A stretch of DNA of 64,000 bases from Algicella marina. Its GTDB lineage: Bacteria > Pseudomonadota > Alphaproteobacteria > Rhodobacterales > Rhodobacteraceae. The translations under genes and the position numbers were made by a program. Under the pieces are notes generated by a model. That model saw only the letters and a list, made by a program, of their open reading frames with translations. It was not told the origin of the DNA and did no database searches. This document shows, one piece after another, positions 53,940 to 61,909 of this stretch. The stretch is taken from the NCBI RefSeq assembly GCF_009931615.1, contig NZ_CP046620.1, forward strand, positions 372,001 through 436,000. Reading direction: 5' to 3'. Each line of letters starts with the position of its first letter. Position 1 is the first letter of the stretch.

Positions 53940-54722
53940 GTGACGATCGAGAACGGGCGGATCAGCGGCGGTATCGCCGTGATAACGGGTGCCGGCGCAG
54001 GGCTAGGCCGGGCGCTATCCTTGCGTCTGGCGGCGGCGGGATTGACAGTCGCGGGTTTGGGGCGTCGGCTGGAGCCGCTGGAAGAAACCGGCGCGGCTGC
54101 CGATGGACGCTTCGTTCCGATTGTTGCCGATGTTGCCGATGCCGCGGCGGTTCGCGCGGCCTTCGCACAGATCGACACGCTGGGCGGCGATATCGCCATC
54201 CTGATCAACAATGCCGCCATCTACGAGCGTTTCGACTTTCTTGCAGAACCTCCGGAAGTCTACATGCGCTCGGTCAATGTCAATCTCGGCGGGACGATAG
54301 CTTGTTGCCACCAAGCGCTGTCGCGGATGGTGGAACGCGGCAACGGCCGGATTGTCAACGTTACCACATTCGCCGATCTCGCGCCGTTGCCAGGCAGTTC
54401 GGCCTACAGCGTTTCCAAGGGGGCCGGCCGGATTTTCACGCGTGCGCTGATCGCCGACATGGGCGACCGCTTCCCCGATATTGTCATCAACGACTGGATA
54501 CCCGGCGCACTGGCAACGCAAATGGGCATCGCCGACGGTATCGTGCCGGAGCAAGCGGCGGCGTGGGGGGCGGAGTTGGCCCTGCAGCACGACCGCAGCC
54601 TGATGGGCACCCTGTTCGACCGCGACCGCGAAGTTTTGCCACCCCGATCCCTCAAGGGCAGAATTCGCGATCTTGTGCTCTTTCAGCCCAAACGGGTGGC
54701 GAGGGTGATGAATTCTGCGTGA
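53940..54722 (+). CDS. Short-chain dehydrogenase/reductase paired with the GMC oxidoreductase
   Basis: A 260-residue classical SDR with TGAGAGLG at 16-23, NNAAIYERF, and the catalytic Tyr156/Lys160 (YSVSK). A basic tail after residue 230 (LKGRIRDLVLFQPKRVARVM) is not needed for the fold and may mediate membrane or protein contact. GTG 53940 follows the GMC stop with no gap, so the two proteins are probably made together. The Wzz gene follows after 154 bases. Confidence 0.9.
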   Translation: MTIENGRISGGIAVITGAGAGLGRALSLRLAAAGLTVAGLGRRLEPLEETGAAADGRFVPIVADVADAAAVRAAFAQIDTLGGDIAILINNAAIYERFDFLAEPPEVYMRSVNVNLGGTIACCHQALSRMVERGNGRIVNVTTFADLAPLPGSSAYSVSKGAGRIFTRALIADMGDRFPDIVINDWIPGALATQMGIADGIVPEQAAAWGAELALQHDRSLMGTLFDRDREVLPPRSLKGRIRDLVLFQPKRVARVMNSA

Positions 54723-54837
54723 AGAACAGGCAGCGATTTAAGGATATGTGTCCTTGAGCACTGTTTTTCCTTTGCTCGCGGGCGTATAGGATATGATGTG
54801 AGCAGCGGACATTGCGCGCTTGCATGTACAGAGTGGG

Positions 54838-54853
54838 CGGCTCAGGCGAGCCG
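54838..54853 (+). other. GC hairpin in the Wzz leader
   Basis: CGGCTC-AGGC-GAGCCG is a perfect six-pair stem with a four-base loop, followed by ATGTTTT, 23 bases before the Wzz-like start. It resembles a small attenuator or terminator placed between the SDR and Wzz genes. Confidence 0.35.
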
Positions 54854-54876
54854 ATGTTTTGGGTGGGTAGCAAGAA

Positions 54877-56439
54877 ATGACGGAACAGCTTCAGATCGTT
54901 GCGGAAATGGCTCGGATGCTCCGCCGCCGTATCCTGCTTTTCCTTGTCATTTGTGTAATCGGTCTCAGCGCCTCGATCTACTACGCTGTCAGCCAGAACA
55001 AGCTCTACATGGCGACCGCCTCCATTCAGATCCAGCGACCGCAGGTGTCTGACGATCTCGCCCGGTCGACCGCCGACAGTTCCGTGGCAGAGCGTGTGCA
55101 GCAGATTGAGCAACGCCTGATGGCCCGCAGTAACATGATCGAGGTGATCGAGGATCTTGGCCTGTTTGCCGATACCCCGGACCTTCCTGTCAACCTGCAG
55201 GTGGAGACGCTCAGGGAAGCGACGCAGATCAACACGGTCGCAGCGCCCAGCGCAGGTTACGGCCCGAACAGCACGCCCTCGGCCCTGTTTATCTCCGTGA
55301 CGCTTGATGATGCGCAGCTTGCGGCCGACACGACAAACCGGTTCGTGGAATCGGTTCTTGCCCAGAATGAGCAGAAGCGGACGGAACTGGCCCGGCAGAC
55401 GTTTGAATTCTTCCAGGAGGAAGAAAACCGCATCGCCGAGGCCATTGTCGAACTTGAGCGTGAGATCGCAAATTTCAAGAACAAGAACCTCGATGCGCTG
55501 CCTGAAGGTCTGAGTGACCGGCGCCAGGAAATCGGCCGTCTGCAGAGCACTGAACTGGACATTGACACCCGGATACTTGCCTTGGAGCAGGAACGCGACC
55601 TGCTGAAAACCGGGCAGGCACCGGTGGTCGACAACGCGACACGCAGTCCCGAATACGAGGAACTGCGCCAGTTGGAAGTGGAACTGGCAGAACGAAGCCG
55701 CGTTCTTGCACCCAACCATCCGACAATCCTGCAATTGCAGCGCCAGATCGCCTCTGTCGAGACAGGCTCCACCCAGTTGCGCGAAACGGCCATCGACGCC
55801 CAGGTGCAAATGAAGGATCGCCAGATTGCATCCTTGGAGAAGCAGAAGGAAGCGCTGACCAAACGCCGCGAAGAACTTGAATCTTCAGTCAGCGAAATGC
55901 CGCGTGTCACGATGGAATTGAACGCGCTCGATCGCCGGTTGGAGCAGTTGCAGAGCCAGTACAACGTTGTTTCCGTTCGGCGAGTGGAGGCCGAGACCGG
56001 CCAGCGGTTGGAGGAAACCCGGCAGTCGGAGCAATTCGTGGTACTGGAAACGGCGCTTGTGCCGGAAGTGTCCATCAGTGCCAGCCGCAAGAAACTCGCG
56101 CTCATGGGGCTGGCGGCGACTTTTGTCGTAGCATTCGGCATTGTTTGGTTGTTGGAACTGATCAACCCGGTAATCCGCTGCACCAGCCAGATGCAACGGC
56201 GGCTGGACCTTAGCCCGGTGGTTGCCATCCCGTATGTGCCGACATTCTGGGAGTTGCAGCGCCGTCGCATCGCCTGGACCGTGGCGATCGTGGCGCTGAT
56301 CATCGGCGCACCCTTTGCCATCAACGCAATCGACAAGAACGTGATGCCCATCGAGGAGATCGCCGCGAAGGCCGGGCTGGAAGGGTTGTTGAAGGGCAGT
56401 TCCGATCCAGTATCCGCATCCACGGAAGCCAACGGCTGA
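54877..56439 (+). CDS. Wzz/GumC-like polysaccharide chain-length protein
   Basis: A 520-residue inner-membrane protein controlling polymer length. One membrane helix at about 19-38 is followed by a Wzz domain, a long periplasmic coiled coil (about 165-390, Gln/Glu/Arg-rich) and a second helix at about 407-430. A third helix near 468-487 precedes a short tail. There is no fused kinase domain, so a separate BY-kinase is expected; the only candidate in the window is at 34746. Confidence 0.92.
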   Translation: MTEQLQIVAEMARMLRRRILLFLVICVIGLSASIYYAVSQNKLYMATASIQIQRPQVSDDLARSTADSSVAERVQQIEQRLMARSNMIEVIEDLGLFADTPDLPVNLQVETLREATQINTVAAPSAGYGPNSTPSALFISVTLDDAQLAADTTNRFVESVLAQNEQKRTELARQTFEFFQEEENRIAEAIVELEREIANFKNKNLDALPEGLSDRRQEIGRLQSTELDIDTRILALEQERDLLKTGQAPVVDNATRSPEYEELRQLEVELAERSRVLAPNHPTILQLQRQIASVETGSTQLRETAIDAQVQMKDRQIASLEKQKEALTKRREELESSVSEMPRVTMELNALDRRLEQLQSQYNVVSVRRVEAETGQRLEETRQSEQFVVLETALVPEVSISASRKKLALMGLAATFVVAFGIVWLLELINPVIRCTSQMQRRLDLSPVVAIPYVPTFWELQRRRIAWTVAIVALIIGAPFAINAIDKNVMPIEEIAAKAGLEGLLKGSSDPVSASTEANG

Positions 56440-56455
56440 GCCGACCTGTGAACAG

Positions 56456-57286
56456 ATGCTGAGCGTCATCATTCCGGCCAACAACGAGGAGGGCTATATC
56501 TCGGCCTGCCTCGATGCGGTTATGGCGTCCGATTGGCCCGCGAGTCGGCCGTCACCGGACGTGATTGTCGTCGCCAATGGCTGCACTGACAACACTGCGG
56601 AGATCGCGCGGGACTATGCGGACCGGTTTGCTGCCAAGGGCTGGGGTTACACTGTTCTGAACCTGGCCAAGGGCGACAAGATGAACGCTCTCAACAAGGG
56701 CGACGGCGCTGCCAGCCATGCGGCCCGCGCCTATCTTGATGCCGATGTCATTCTCTCCCCCGGTGTGTTGACGGAAATCGCCAGGGTTCTGGACCGCCCG
56801 GAACCCTGTTACGCCAGCGGCACGCCGCTGGTGAAGGAAGCCCGGAGCTGGGCAACGCGGGCCTATCGCCGCATCTACTTGCGGGTGCCATTCATGCAGA
56901 CCGGTGTACCGGGTTTCGGCATCTATGCGGTCAACGGCCCGGGGCGGGCCCGCTGGGGCGATTTCCCCGATATCATATCGGACGACACGTTCGTGCGGCT
57001 GAACTTTGCCCCGCGGGAACGCCATGCCGTGCCGTCGCGACATGAATGGCCGATGGTCGAGGGCTTCGACAAACTCGTGAAGGTGCGGCGGAGACAGGAT
57101 CTCGGAGTTCAGGAGATCGAGGCAAGATACCCGGACCTGCTGAAGAACGACGACAAGACGCGACTGGGCAAGGGCGGAGCGCTGAAACTGGCAGCCTCCG
57201 ATCCTGTCGGCTTCGGCGTCTATGTCGCCGTTGCGCTGGCCGTGCGTTTCGGCAAGGGCAAAGCGGGCTGGACGCGCGGGCGTTAG
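56456..57286 (+). CDS. Glycosyltransferase, GT2 family
   Basis: A 276-residue GT-A enzyme starting LSVIIPANNEEGYISACL, with the metal-site AYLDADVIL (DxD) and a later ISDDTFVR acid motif. There is a short hydrophobic region near the C-terminus (FGVYVAVALAVRF). It is 16 bases after the Wzz stop and ends on a TAG that overlaps the rfbA stop on the opposite strand. Confidence 0.9.
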   Translation: MLSVIIPANNEEGYISACLDAVMASDWPASRPSPDVIVVANGCTDNTAEIARDYADRFAAKGWGYTVLNLAKGDKMNALNKGDGAASHAARAYLDADVILSPGVLTEIARVLDRPEPCYASGTPLVKEARSWATRAYRRIYLRVPFMQTGVPGFGIYAVNGPGRARWGDFPDIISDDTFVRLNFAPRERHAVPSRHEWPMVEGFDKLVKVRRRQDLGVQEIEARYPDLLKNDDKTRLGKGGALKLAASDPVGFGVYVAVALAVRFGKGKAGWTRGR

Positions 57287-58149
57287 CCGATCAATCGCAG
57301 CAGGTAGCGGCCGTATTCAGTCTTGATGTACTTCTGGGCCTGCCGCTCAAGCTCTGACGCGTCTATCCAGCCTTTCAGATAGGCCACCTCTTCCGGACAA
57401 CCGATCTTCAGGCCCTGCCGCTTCTCCAGCGTCTGAACGAAAGCGCCAGCATCCAGCAGGCTTTCGTGGGTGCCGGTATCGAGCCAGCCGTAACCGCGGC
57501 CCATGGTCGTGACGTTGAGGTCGCCTGCTTCCAGATACATTTGCAGGAGGTCCGCAATCTCCAGTTCTCCCCGACCCGAAGGTTTCAGGGTCTTCGCCCA
57601 TTCCGGCGCTCGGCCATCGAGAAAGTAGAGCCCGGTGACGGCGAAGTTCGATGGCGGTACAGCCGGTTTTTCGACAATTTTCGTGGCACGGCCGTCAGCG
57701 TCGAAATCCACCACGCCATAGCGCTCGGGATCGCTGACCTGGTAACCGAAGACGGTACCACCTTCGAGTCGCGCCGCAGCCTCCAGCAGCAGGCCCTGAA
57801 AGCCGTGGCCGTAAAAGATATTGTCGCCGACCACCATCGCGGAAGGGCCGCCTTCAAGAAAATCCTCCGCCAGCAGATACGCCTGCGCCAAGCCGTCGGG
57901 GCTGTTCTGAACGATCCAGTCGATCGTCATCCCCCATTGGCTGCCATCACCCAGCAGGCGCTTGAATGCGGATTGGTCGTCGGGTGTCGTGATCAGCGCC
58001 ACTTCTTGGACACCGGCAAGCATCAAAACGGTTAGAGGATAGTAGATCATCGGCTTGTCATAGAGCGGCAAGAGCTGCTTGTTGACGGCCTGCGTGATCG
58101 GATAGAGCCGCGTGCCGGAGCCGCCGGCCATGATGACGCCCTTACGCAT
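57283..58149 (-). CDS. rfbA: Glucose-1-phosphate thymidylyltransferase
   Basis: First enzyme of dTDP-L-rhamnose synthesis. It is 288 residues starting [16 protein letters not shown], with the QLLPLYDKPMIYYPL motif and VVGDNIFYGHG. ATG 58149 has GAGG at good spacing; a TTG two codons earlier is unlikely. It overlaps rfbD by eight bases. With rfbB, rfbC and rfbD it forms a complete four-gene pathway, all on the minus strand. Confidence 0.97.
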   Translation of the reverse strand: MRKGVIMAGGSGTRLYPITQAVNKQLLPLYDKPMIYYPLTVLMLAGVQEVALITTPDDQSAFKRLLGDGSQWGMTIDWIVQNSPDGLAQAYLLAEDFLEGGPSAMVVGDNIFYGHGFQGLLLEAAARLEGGTVFGYQVSDPERYGVVDFDADGRATKIVEKPAVPPSNFAVTGLYFLDGRAPEWAKTLKPSGRGELEIADLLQMYLEAGDLNVTTMGRGYGWLDTGTHESLLDAGAFVQTLEKRQGLKIGCPEEVAYLKGWIDASELERQAQKYIKTEYGRYLLRLIG

Positions 58150-58993
58150 GTGCAACCTCGTTCAATACTTCCTGAAGGTTTGCCCGCCAGTCCGGCCGGG
58201 CAATCCCGAATGTCTGCTGCAACCGTGAACAGTCGAGCCGGGAATTCAGCGGTCGGCAGGCCGGTGTAGGGTAGTTGGCTGTCGGTATGTCTTCGACCGT
58301 GCAGCCCAGTTCCGCTTCGCGAAAGATCGTCCGCGCGAAATCGGCCCAACTGACATCCGGAGCGCCGGAAAAGTGAAACAGGCCCGTCGCGCCGCGCCGT
58401 TCGCTCAACTCGCCAGCCATGTGGATGAGTGCATCAGCAATGGCACTGGCCGGCGTCGGCCCACCGATCTGATCAGCGACAATGCGTAGAGAGGGGCGTT
58501 CGGCACCGAGACGCAACATGGTTTTCACGAAGTTCGATCCGTGGCGAGAGAAGACCCATGACGTTCGCAGTATTGCCGCCGTGGCGCCCGAGGCGAGAAT
58601 GGCGTTCTCGCCCGCCAGCTTGCTCCGGCCGTAGGCCGAAAGTGGCGCCGTCAGATCCTCGGGTGACCACGGCCTGCTCCCGCTGCCGTCGAAGACGTAA
58701 TCCGTCGAGACATGCAGAAAGGGAATATCCAGGGTGCGGCAAGCTTCGGCCATTGCTCCGGGCGCATCGCCGTTGATGCGCGTGGCGAGGGCTTCCTCGT
58801 CTTCCGCCTTGTCGACGGCAGTGTAGGCGGCGGCATTGAACACAGCCTGAGGCGCGGCCGTCAGGATGGCGCTGCGGCAGGCTTCGGGCTGCGAAAGGTC
58901 TGCCTCTGCGCGACTGAGAAACGTCATGCCTGTGCCGCGCGCCGCAAGCTCGCGCGCCACCTGGCCGGTGGCCCCGAAAACCAGAACAGTCAT
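58142..58993 (-). CDS. rfbD: dTDP-4-dehydrorhamnose reductase
   Basis: Final step to dTDP-L-rhamnose. The 283-residue SDR-type protein has [12 protein letters not shown] at the N-terminus, [11 protein letters not shown], and the catalytic YGRSK. Both ends overlap neighbouring genes (four bases with rfbB, eight with rfbA). Confidence 0.96.
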   Translation of the reverse strand: MTVLVFGATGQVARELAARGTGMTFLSRAEADLSQPEACRSAILTAAPQAVFNAAAYTAVDKAEDEEALATRINGDAPGAMAEACRTLDIPFLHVSTDYVFDGSGSRPWSPEDLTAPLSAYGRSKLAGENAILASGATAAILRTSWVFSRHGSNFVKTMLRLGAERPSLRIVADQIGGPTPASAIADALIHMAGELSERRGATGLFHFSGAPDVSWADFARTIFREAELGCTVEDIPTANYPTPACRPLNSRLDCSRLQQTFGIARPDWRANLQEVLNEVAHA

Positions 58994-60030
58994 GTGCCTG
59001 TCCCCAAGCGCTTGCCGACACCATCACGCTCCAGCAACGGCCGCCACCAGGCCTCGTTTTCCAGATACCAGTCCACCGTCCTGCGCAGTCCCTCTTCCAG
59101 CGTCACGCTCGGCCGCCAGCCCAGTTCGTCGCGCAGACGGGTGGGGTCGATCGCATAGCGGGCATCATGTCCCGGTCTGTCCTCAACGAATGTGACAAGC
59201 CGCTCATGCGGTGCGTCTTGCGGGCGCTTTTGATCGAGTATCGCGCAGATCATCTGCACCAGGTCGATGTTCCGGGCCTCGTTCTCGCCACCGATGTTGT
59301 AAACGCGCCCGACAACGCCTTCCCGTACCACATGCAGCAGAGCGGCCGCGTGATCTTCGACAAACAGCCAGTCCCGCACGTTCTCACCCTTGCCGTATAC
59401 TGGGATTGCCTTGCCGGCGAGCGCGTTGAGTATGACAACCGGGATCAGTTTCTCCGGAAAGTGGAAAGGACCGTAGTTGTTGGAACAGTTGGTGATGAGC
59501 ACCGGGAGGCCATAAGTTTCGCCCCACGCGCGGGCCAGATGGTCGGAAGCGGCTTTGGAGGCAGAATAGGGCGAGTTGGGCGCATAAGCTGTTTGCTCGG
59601 TAAAAAGGCCTTCGGCACCAAGACTCCCATAAACCTCATCAGTGGAGATGTGGTGGAAGCGGAATGTCTCGGGGCGGCCCCGACCTTCCCAATAGGCGCG
59701 AGCAGCCTCCAGCAGCGCGTAGGTGCCGGTAATGTTGGTTTCGATGAAGGCCGCAGGCCCGTCGATGGACCTGTCAACATGACTTTCGGCCGCGAGATGC
59801 ATCACCGCGTCGGGCTGATGTTCGGCAAGGGCGCTATCCACCGCCGTCCGGTCGCGAATATCGGCCTGAACAAAGGCGTAGTTCGGGTGGCCTGCGACGG
59901 ATGCGACATTTGCGATATTGGCCGCATAGGTCAAAGCGTCGAGGTTGACGACTTCGAGACCCTCGGCAATCGCCTGCCGCACGACCGCCGAGCCGATGAA
60001 ACCGGCGCCACCGGTTACGAGAATTTTCAT
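58990..60030 (-). CDS. rfbB: dTDP-glucose 4,6-dehydratase
   Basis: Second step of the pathway, an extended SDR of 346 residues. It has GGAGFIG at 7-13, [11 protein letters not shown] and the catalytic YSASK, followed by [17 protein letters not shown], all standard for RfbB. It overlaps rfbC and rfbD by four bases each. Confidence 0.97.
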   Translation of the reverse strand: MKILVTGGAGFIGSAVVRQAIAEGLEVVNLDALTYAANIANVASVAGHPNYAFVQADIRDRTAVDSALAEHQPDAVMHLAAESHVDRSIDGPAAFIETNITGTYALLEAARAYWEGRGRPETFRFHHISTDEVYGSLGAEGLFTEQTAYAPNSPYSASKAASDHLARAWGETYGLPVLITNCSNNYGPFHFPEKLIPVVILNALAGKAIPVYGKGENVRDWLFVEDHAAALLHVVREGVVGRVYNIGGENEARNIDLVQMICAILDQKRPQDAPHERLVTFVEDRPGHDARYAIDPTRLRDELGWRPSVTLEEGLRRTVDWYLENEAWWRPLLERDGVGKRLGTGT

Positions 60031-60596
60031 GGTACCGCCTGATAAGTGAATGGGCTGTCGAGATCTGCAAAGGCTGATGCCTCGGCGTCCTTCGCGGAAA
60101 GCACGGTGTCTTTCATCTCCAGCCCCCAGTCGATTGCCAGATCGGGGTCGTCGAAACGAACGGCCCCCTCGGTCTCCGGCGCATAGTAGTCACTGCATTT
60201 GTAAAGAACATCGCAATCCGGCGTCAGTGTGGCGAAGCCGTGCAGGAACCCCTTGGGAATGAGTAATTGTAGACCGTTCTCGGCCGAAAGCTCCTGCGCC
60301 ACCCAACGACCGTACGTCGGGGAACCGCAGCGAATGTCGACAGCCACGTCCATGATGCGGCCGCGCACGCAACGCACGAGTTTGTCCTGCGCGACCGGCG
60401 GTGCCTGGAAGTGCAGCCCGCGCACGGTGCCGCGCTGGGCAGAGAGTGACTGGTTGTCCTGGCAGAAGTCGATGTCGAGCCCGGCCTCTCCCAGTGCCCT
60501 GCGATTCCATGTTTCGGAAAAGAAGCCGCGCTGGTCTCCGAACCGCCGCGGTTTCAGCACCATGACGCCCTCCAAAGCGGTTGGCGTGATCTCCAT
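60027..60596 (-). CDS. rfbC: dTDP-4-dehydrorhamnose 3,5-epimerase
   Basis: Third step, a cupin-fold epimerase of 189 residues. It shows the [29 protein letters not shown] (catalytic His region) and [11 protein letters not shown] motifs. A GGAG ribosome site precedes ATG 60596. It is the first gene of the tightly overlapped rfbC-B-D-A unit. Confidence 0.97.
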   Translation of the reverse strand: MEITPTALEGVMVLKPRRFGDQRGFFSETWNRRALGEAGLDIDFCQDNQSLSAQRGTVRGLHFQAPPVAQDKLVRCVRGRIMDVAVDIRCGSPTYGRWVAQELSAENGLQLLIPKGFLHGFATLTPDCDVLYKCSDYYAPETEGAVRFDDPDLAIDWGLEMKDTVLSAKDAEASAFADLDSPFTYQAVP

Positions 60597-60618
60597 GGCT
60601 ATTTCTCCTTCGCCTGAA

Positions 60619-60644
60619 TGAGAAACGGCGGCCGGAGCCGCCGT
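60619..60644 (-). terminator. Intrinsic terminator between the sugar-transferase gene and rfbC
   Basis: On the minus strand ACGGCGGC-TCCG-GCCGCCGT forms a perfect eight-pair stem with a four-base loop, followed by TTCTC. It lies 51 bases after the sugar-transferase stop and 23 bases upstream of rfbC. The T-run is modest, so partial readthrough into the rfb genes is possible. Confidence 0.6.
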
Positions 60645-60694
60645 CGGTCTAACTTCGTTTTGATAGCCGGAACGCTGGGCGCTAGGGCCTTCTT

Positions 60695-61432
60695 TCAGTG
60701 ACCCGTGGCCCGAACAACCACACCGAAGGTCCGCAGCAGTACGGTGAGGTCGGTGTAGAAAGACAGGGCGGTGTTGTACTTGCCATCGTACCGGGCACGG
60801 GACGAGAAGGAAGACTCGTTGCGCTCAGAAATCTGCCAGAAGCCGGTGATGCCCGGACGAAGCTGGAAGTAGGCGTGCCCGGGATAGAGCGTCACCTGTT
60901 CCGGCATCATCGGACGCGGCCCGACTAGCGACATGTCACCGACCAGCACATTCCACAGCTGCGTCAACTCATCCAACGATGTCTTACGAAGGAAACGGCC
61001 CAGTGGTGTGATGCGCGGATCGTTCTTCAGCTTCTGCGTTGCGTTCCACTCCACCCGCGCCGCCGGGTTGGCGGCCAGGTACGCTTCCAGCTTGTCCTTG
61101 GCGTTGGGCACCATCGTCCGCAGCTTCCAGAAGCGAAAGCGGCGACCAGCGCGACCGATGCGATACTGCCAGTAAAAAGGGTTCTTGCCGTCCTGCAGAA
61201 ATAGCAGCAGGGCGAAGAGACCGATAACCGGTGCGACAACAGGAAGGGAGAGAACCACCATTGCAACATCAAGGCAGCGTTTCACGCCGTTCCGATAGAT
61301 GCGCGGAGTATCTTTCAAAAACCTGTCATGGGAATGTTCTGAGTTGGCACCCCCCACGGTGCCGGCGGCAAACGCGCCGTTGGAAAACTCGACCATCGAA
61401 CTACAAACCCCCAAAGAAACCATCATTACCAT
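60695..61432 (-). CDS. Initiating undecaprenyl-phosphate sugar transferase (ExoY type)
   Basis: Polyisoprenyl-phosphate sugar-1-phosphate transferase, which starts repeat-unit synthesis. The up to 245-residue protein has a single hydrophobic hairpin (VAMVVLSLPVVAPVIGLFALLLF) and the full catalytic domain: FWKLRTM, DPRITPLGRFLRKTSLDEL and NVLVGDMSLVGPRP. It is the short form without extra N-terminal helices. The start is uncertain: ATGs at 61432, 61426, 61423 and 61396 are in frame; the first is given here. Usual donors are UDP-galactose or UDP-glucose. Confidence 0.93.
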   Translation of the reverse strand: MVMMVSLGVCSSMVEFSNGAFAAGTVGGANSEHSHDRFLKDTPRIYRNGVKRCLDVAMVVLSLPVVAPVIGLFALLLFLQDGKNPFYWQYRIGRAGRRFRFWKLRTMVPNAKDKLEAYLAANPAARVEWNATQKLKNDPRITPLGRFLRKTSLDELTQLWNVLVGDMSLVGPRPMMPEQVTLYPGHAYFQLRPGITGFWQISERNESSFSSRARYDGKYNTALSFYTDLTVLLRTFGVVVRATGH

Positions 61433-61530
61433 TCACTCAACCCGAGCACATAATCGGCAAACTTTCGCCGGTTGCGTTGCCGGTTTCGGGTCCCTCAACC
61501 CTCTGCCGACCGCTCGAAAACTACCCTGTT

Positions 61531-61559
61531 CATATCGCAAATTTTGCTAGATTTGACAA
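61531..61559 (-). promoter_or_regulatory. Candidate sigma-70-type promoter for the sugar-transferase gene
   Basis: On the minus strand TTGTCA (61559-61554) and GATATG (61536-61531) are 17 bases apart. The -35 matches the consensus in five of six positions, the -10 in three. It would place transcription start roughly 90 bases before ATG 61432. Confidence 0.4.
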
Positions 61560-61576
61560 GATAGCTTTAAGCGTCT

Positions 61577-61609
61577 GGAAACCATACTGCACAAATAATG
61601 CATGGTTCC
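61577..61609. repeat. Imperfect inverted repeat near the sugar-transferase promoter
   Basis: GGAAACCATACTGCA (61577-61591) and TGCATGGTTCC (61599-61609) pair over 11 bases with small bulges. It lies just upstream of the candidate -35, a suitable place for an activator or repressor. Confidence 0.35.
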
Positions 61610-61909
61610 TGTTTGAAATGTGACATTTCGCAGACTTTCCCAAATTCACTGCCTTTGCGGTGATCAACTGCCCGTTTTGCAGCGCAGCATCGTTTCCGCA
61701 TTGCACCAATCAACGTTTCAAAGGGAAATCAGTTCCAATTCGCTAACGAATGAAAATATTCGGTTGACTGGATTTGTCGACGGCGGGGTGATTCCGGCTC
61801 GATTGCGTAGGAAATGCGGAAAATTCCTGATCACATTCTGAAGGCGGCAAGTGAATAAATTCCGCGAAGTGATTTTTTTTCAACCAGTAGGTGTGCAATC
61901 GGCGACTCA

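Larger units (their letters stand above)
61433..61909. other. AT-richer non-coding region before the sugar-transferase gene
   Basis: These 477 bases lie between two minus-strand genes and hold no convincing coding frame. They are visibly richer in A/T than the rest of the window, with a run of eight T near 61873. They contain a candidate minus-strand promoter and an imperfect inverted repeat, listed separately. Such AT-rich stretches upstream of exopolysaccharide genes are often sites for nucleoid-associated or Ros/MucR-type repressors; that is inference only. Confidence 0.6.

Noticed and set aside
54652-55809. A 385-codon minus-strand frame
   Set aside because: It is antisense to the Wzz-like gene, whose coiled coil produces long opposite frames.
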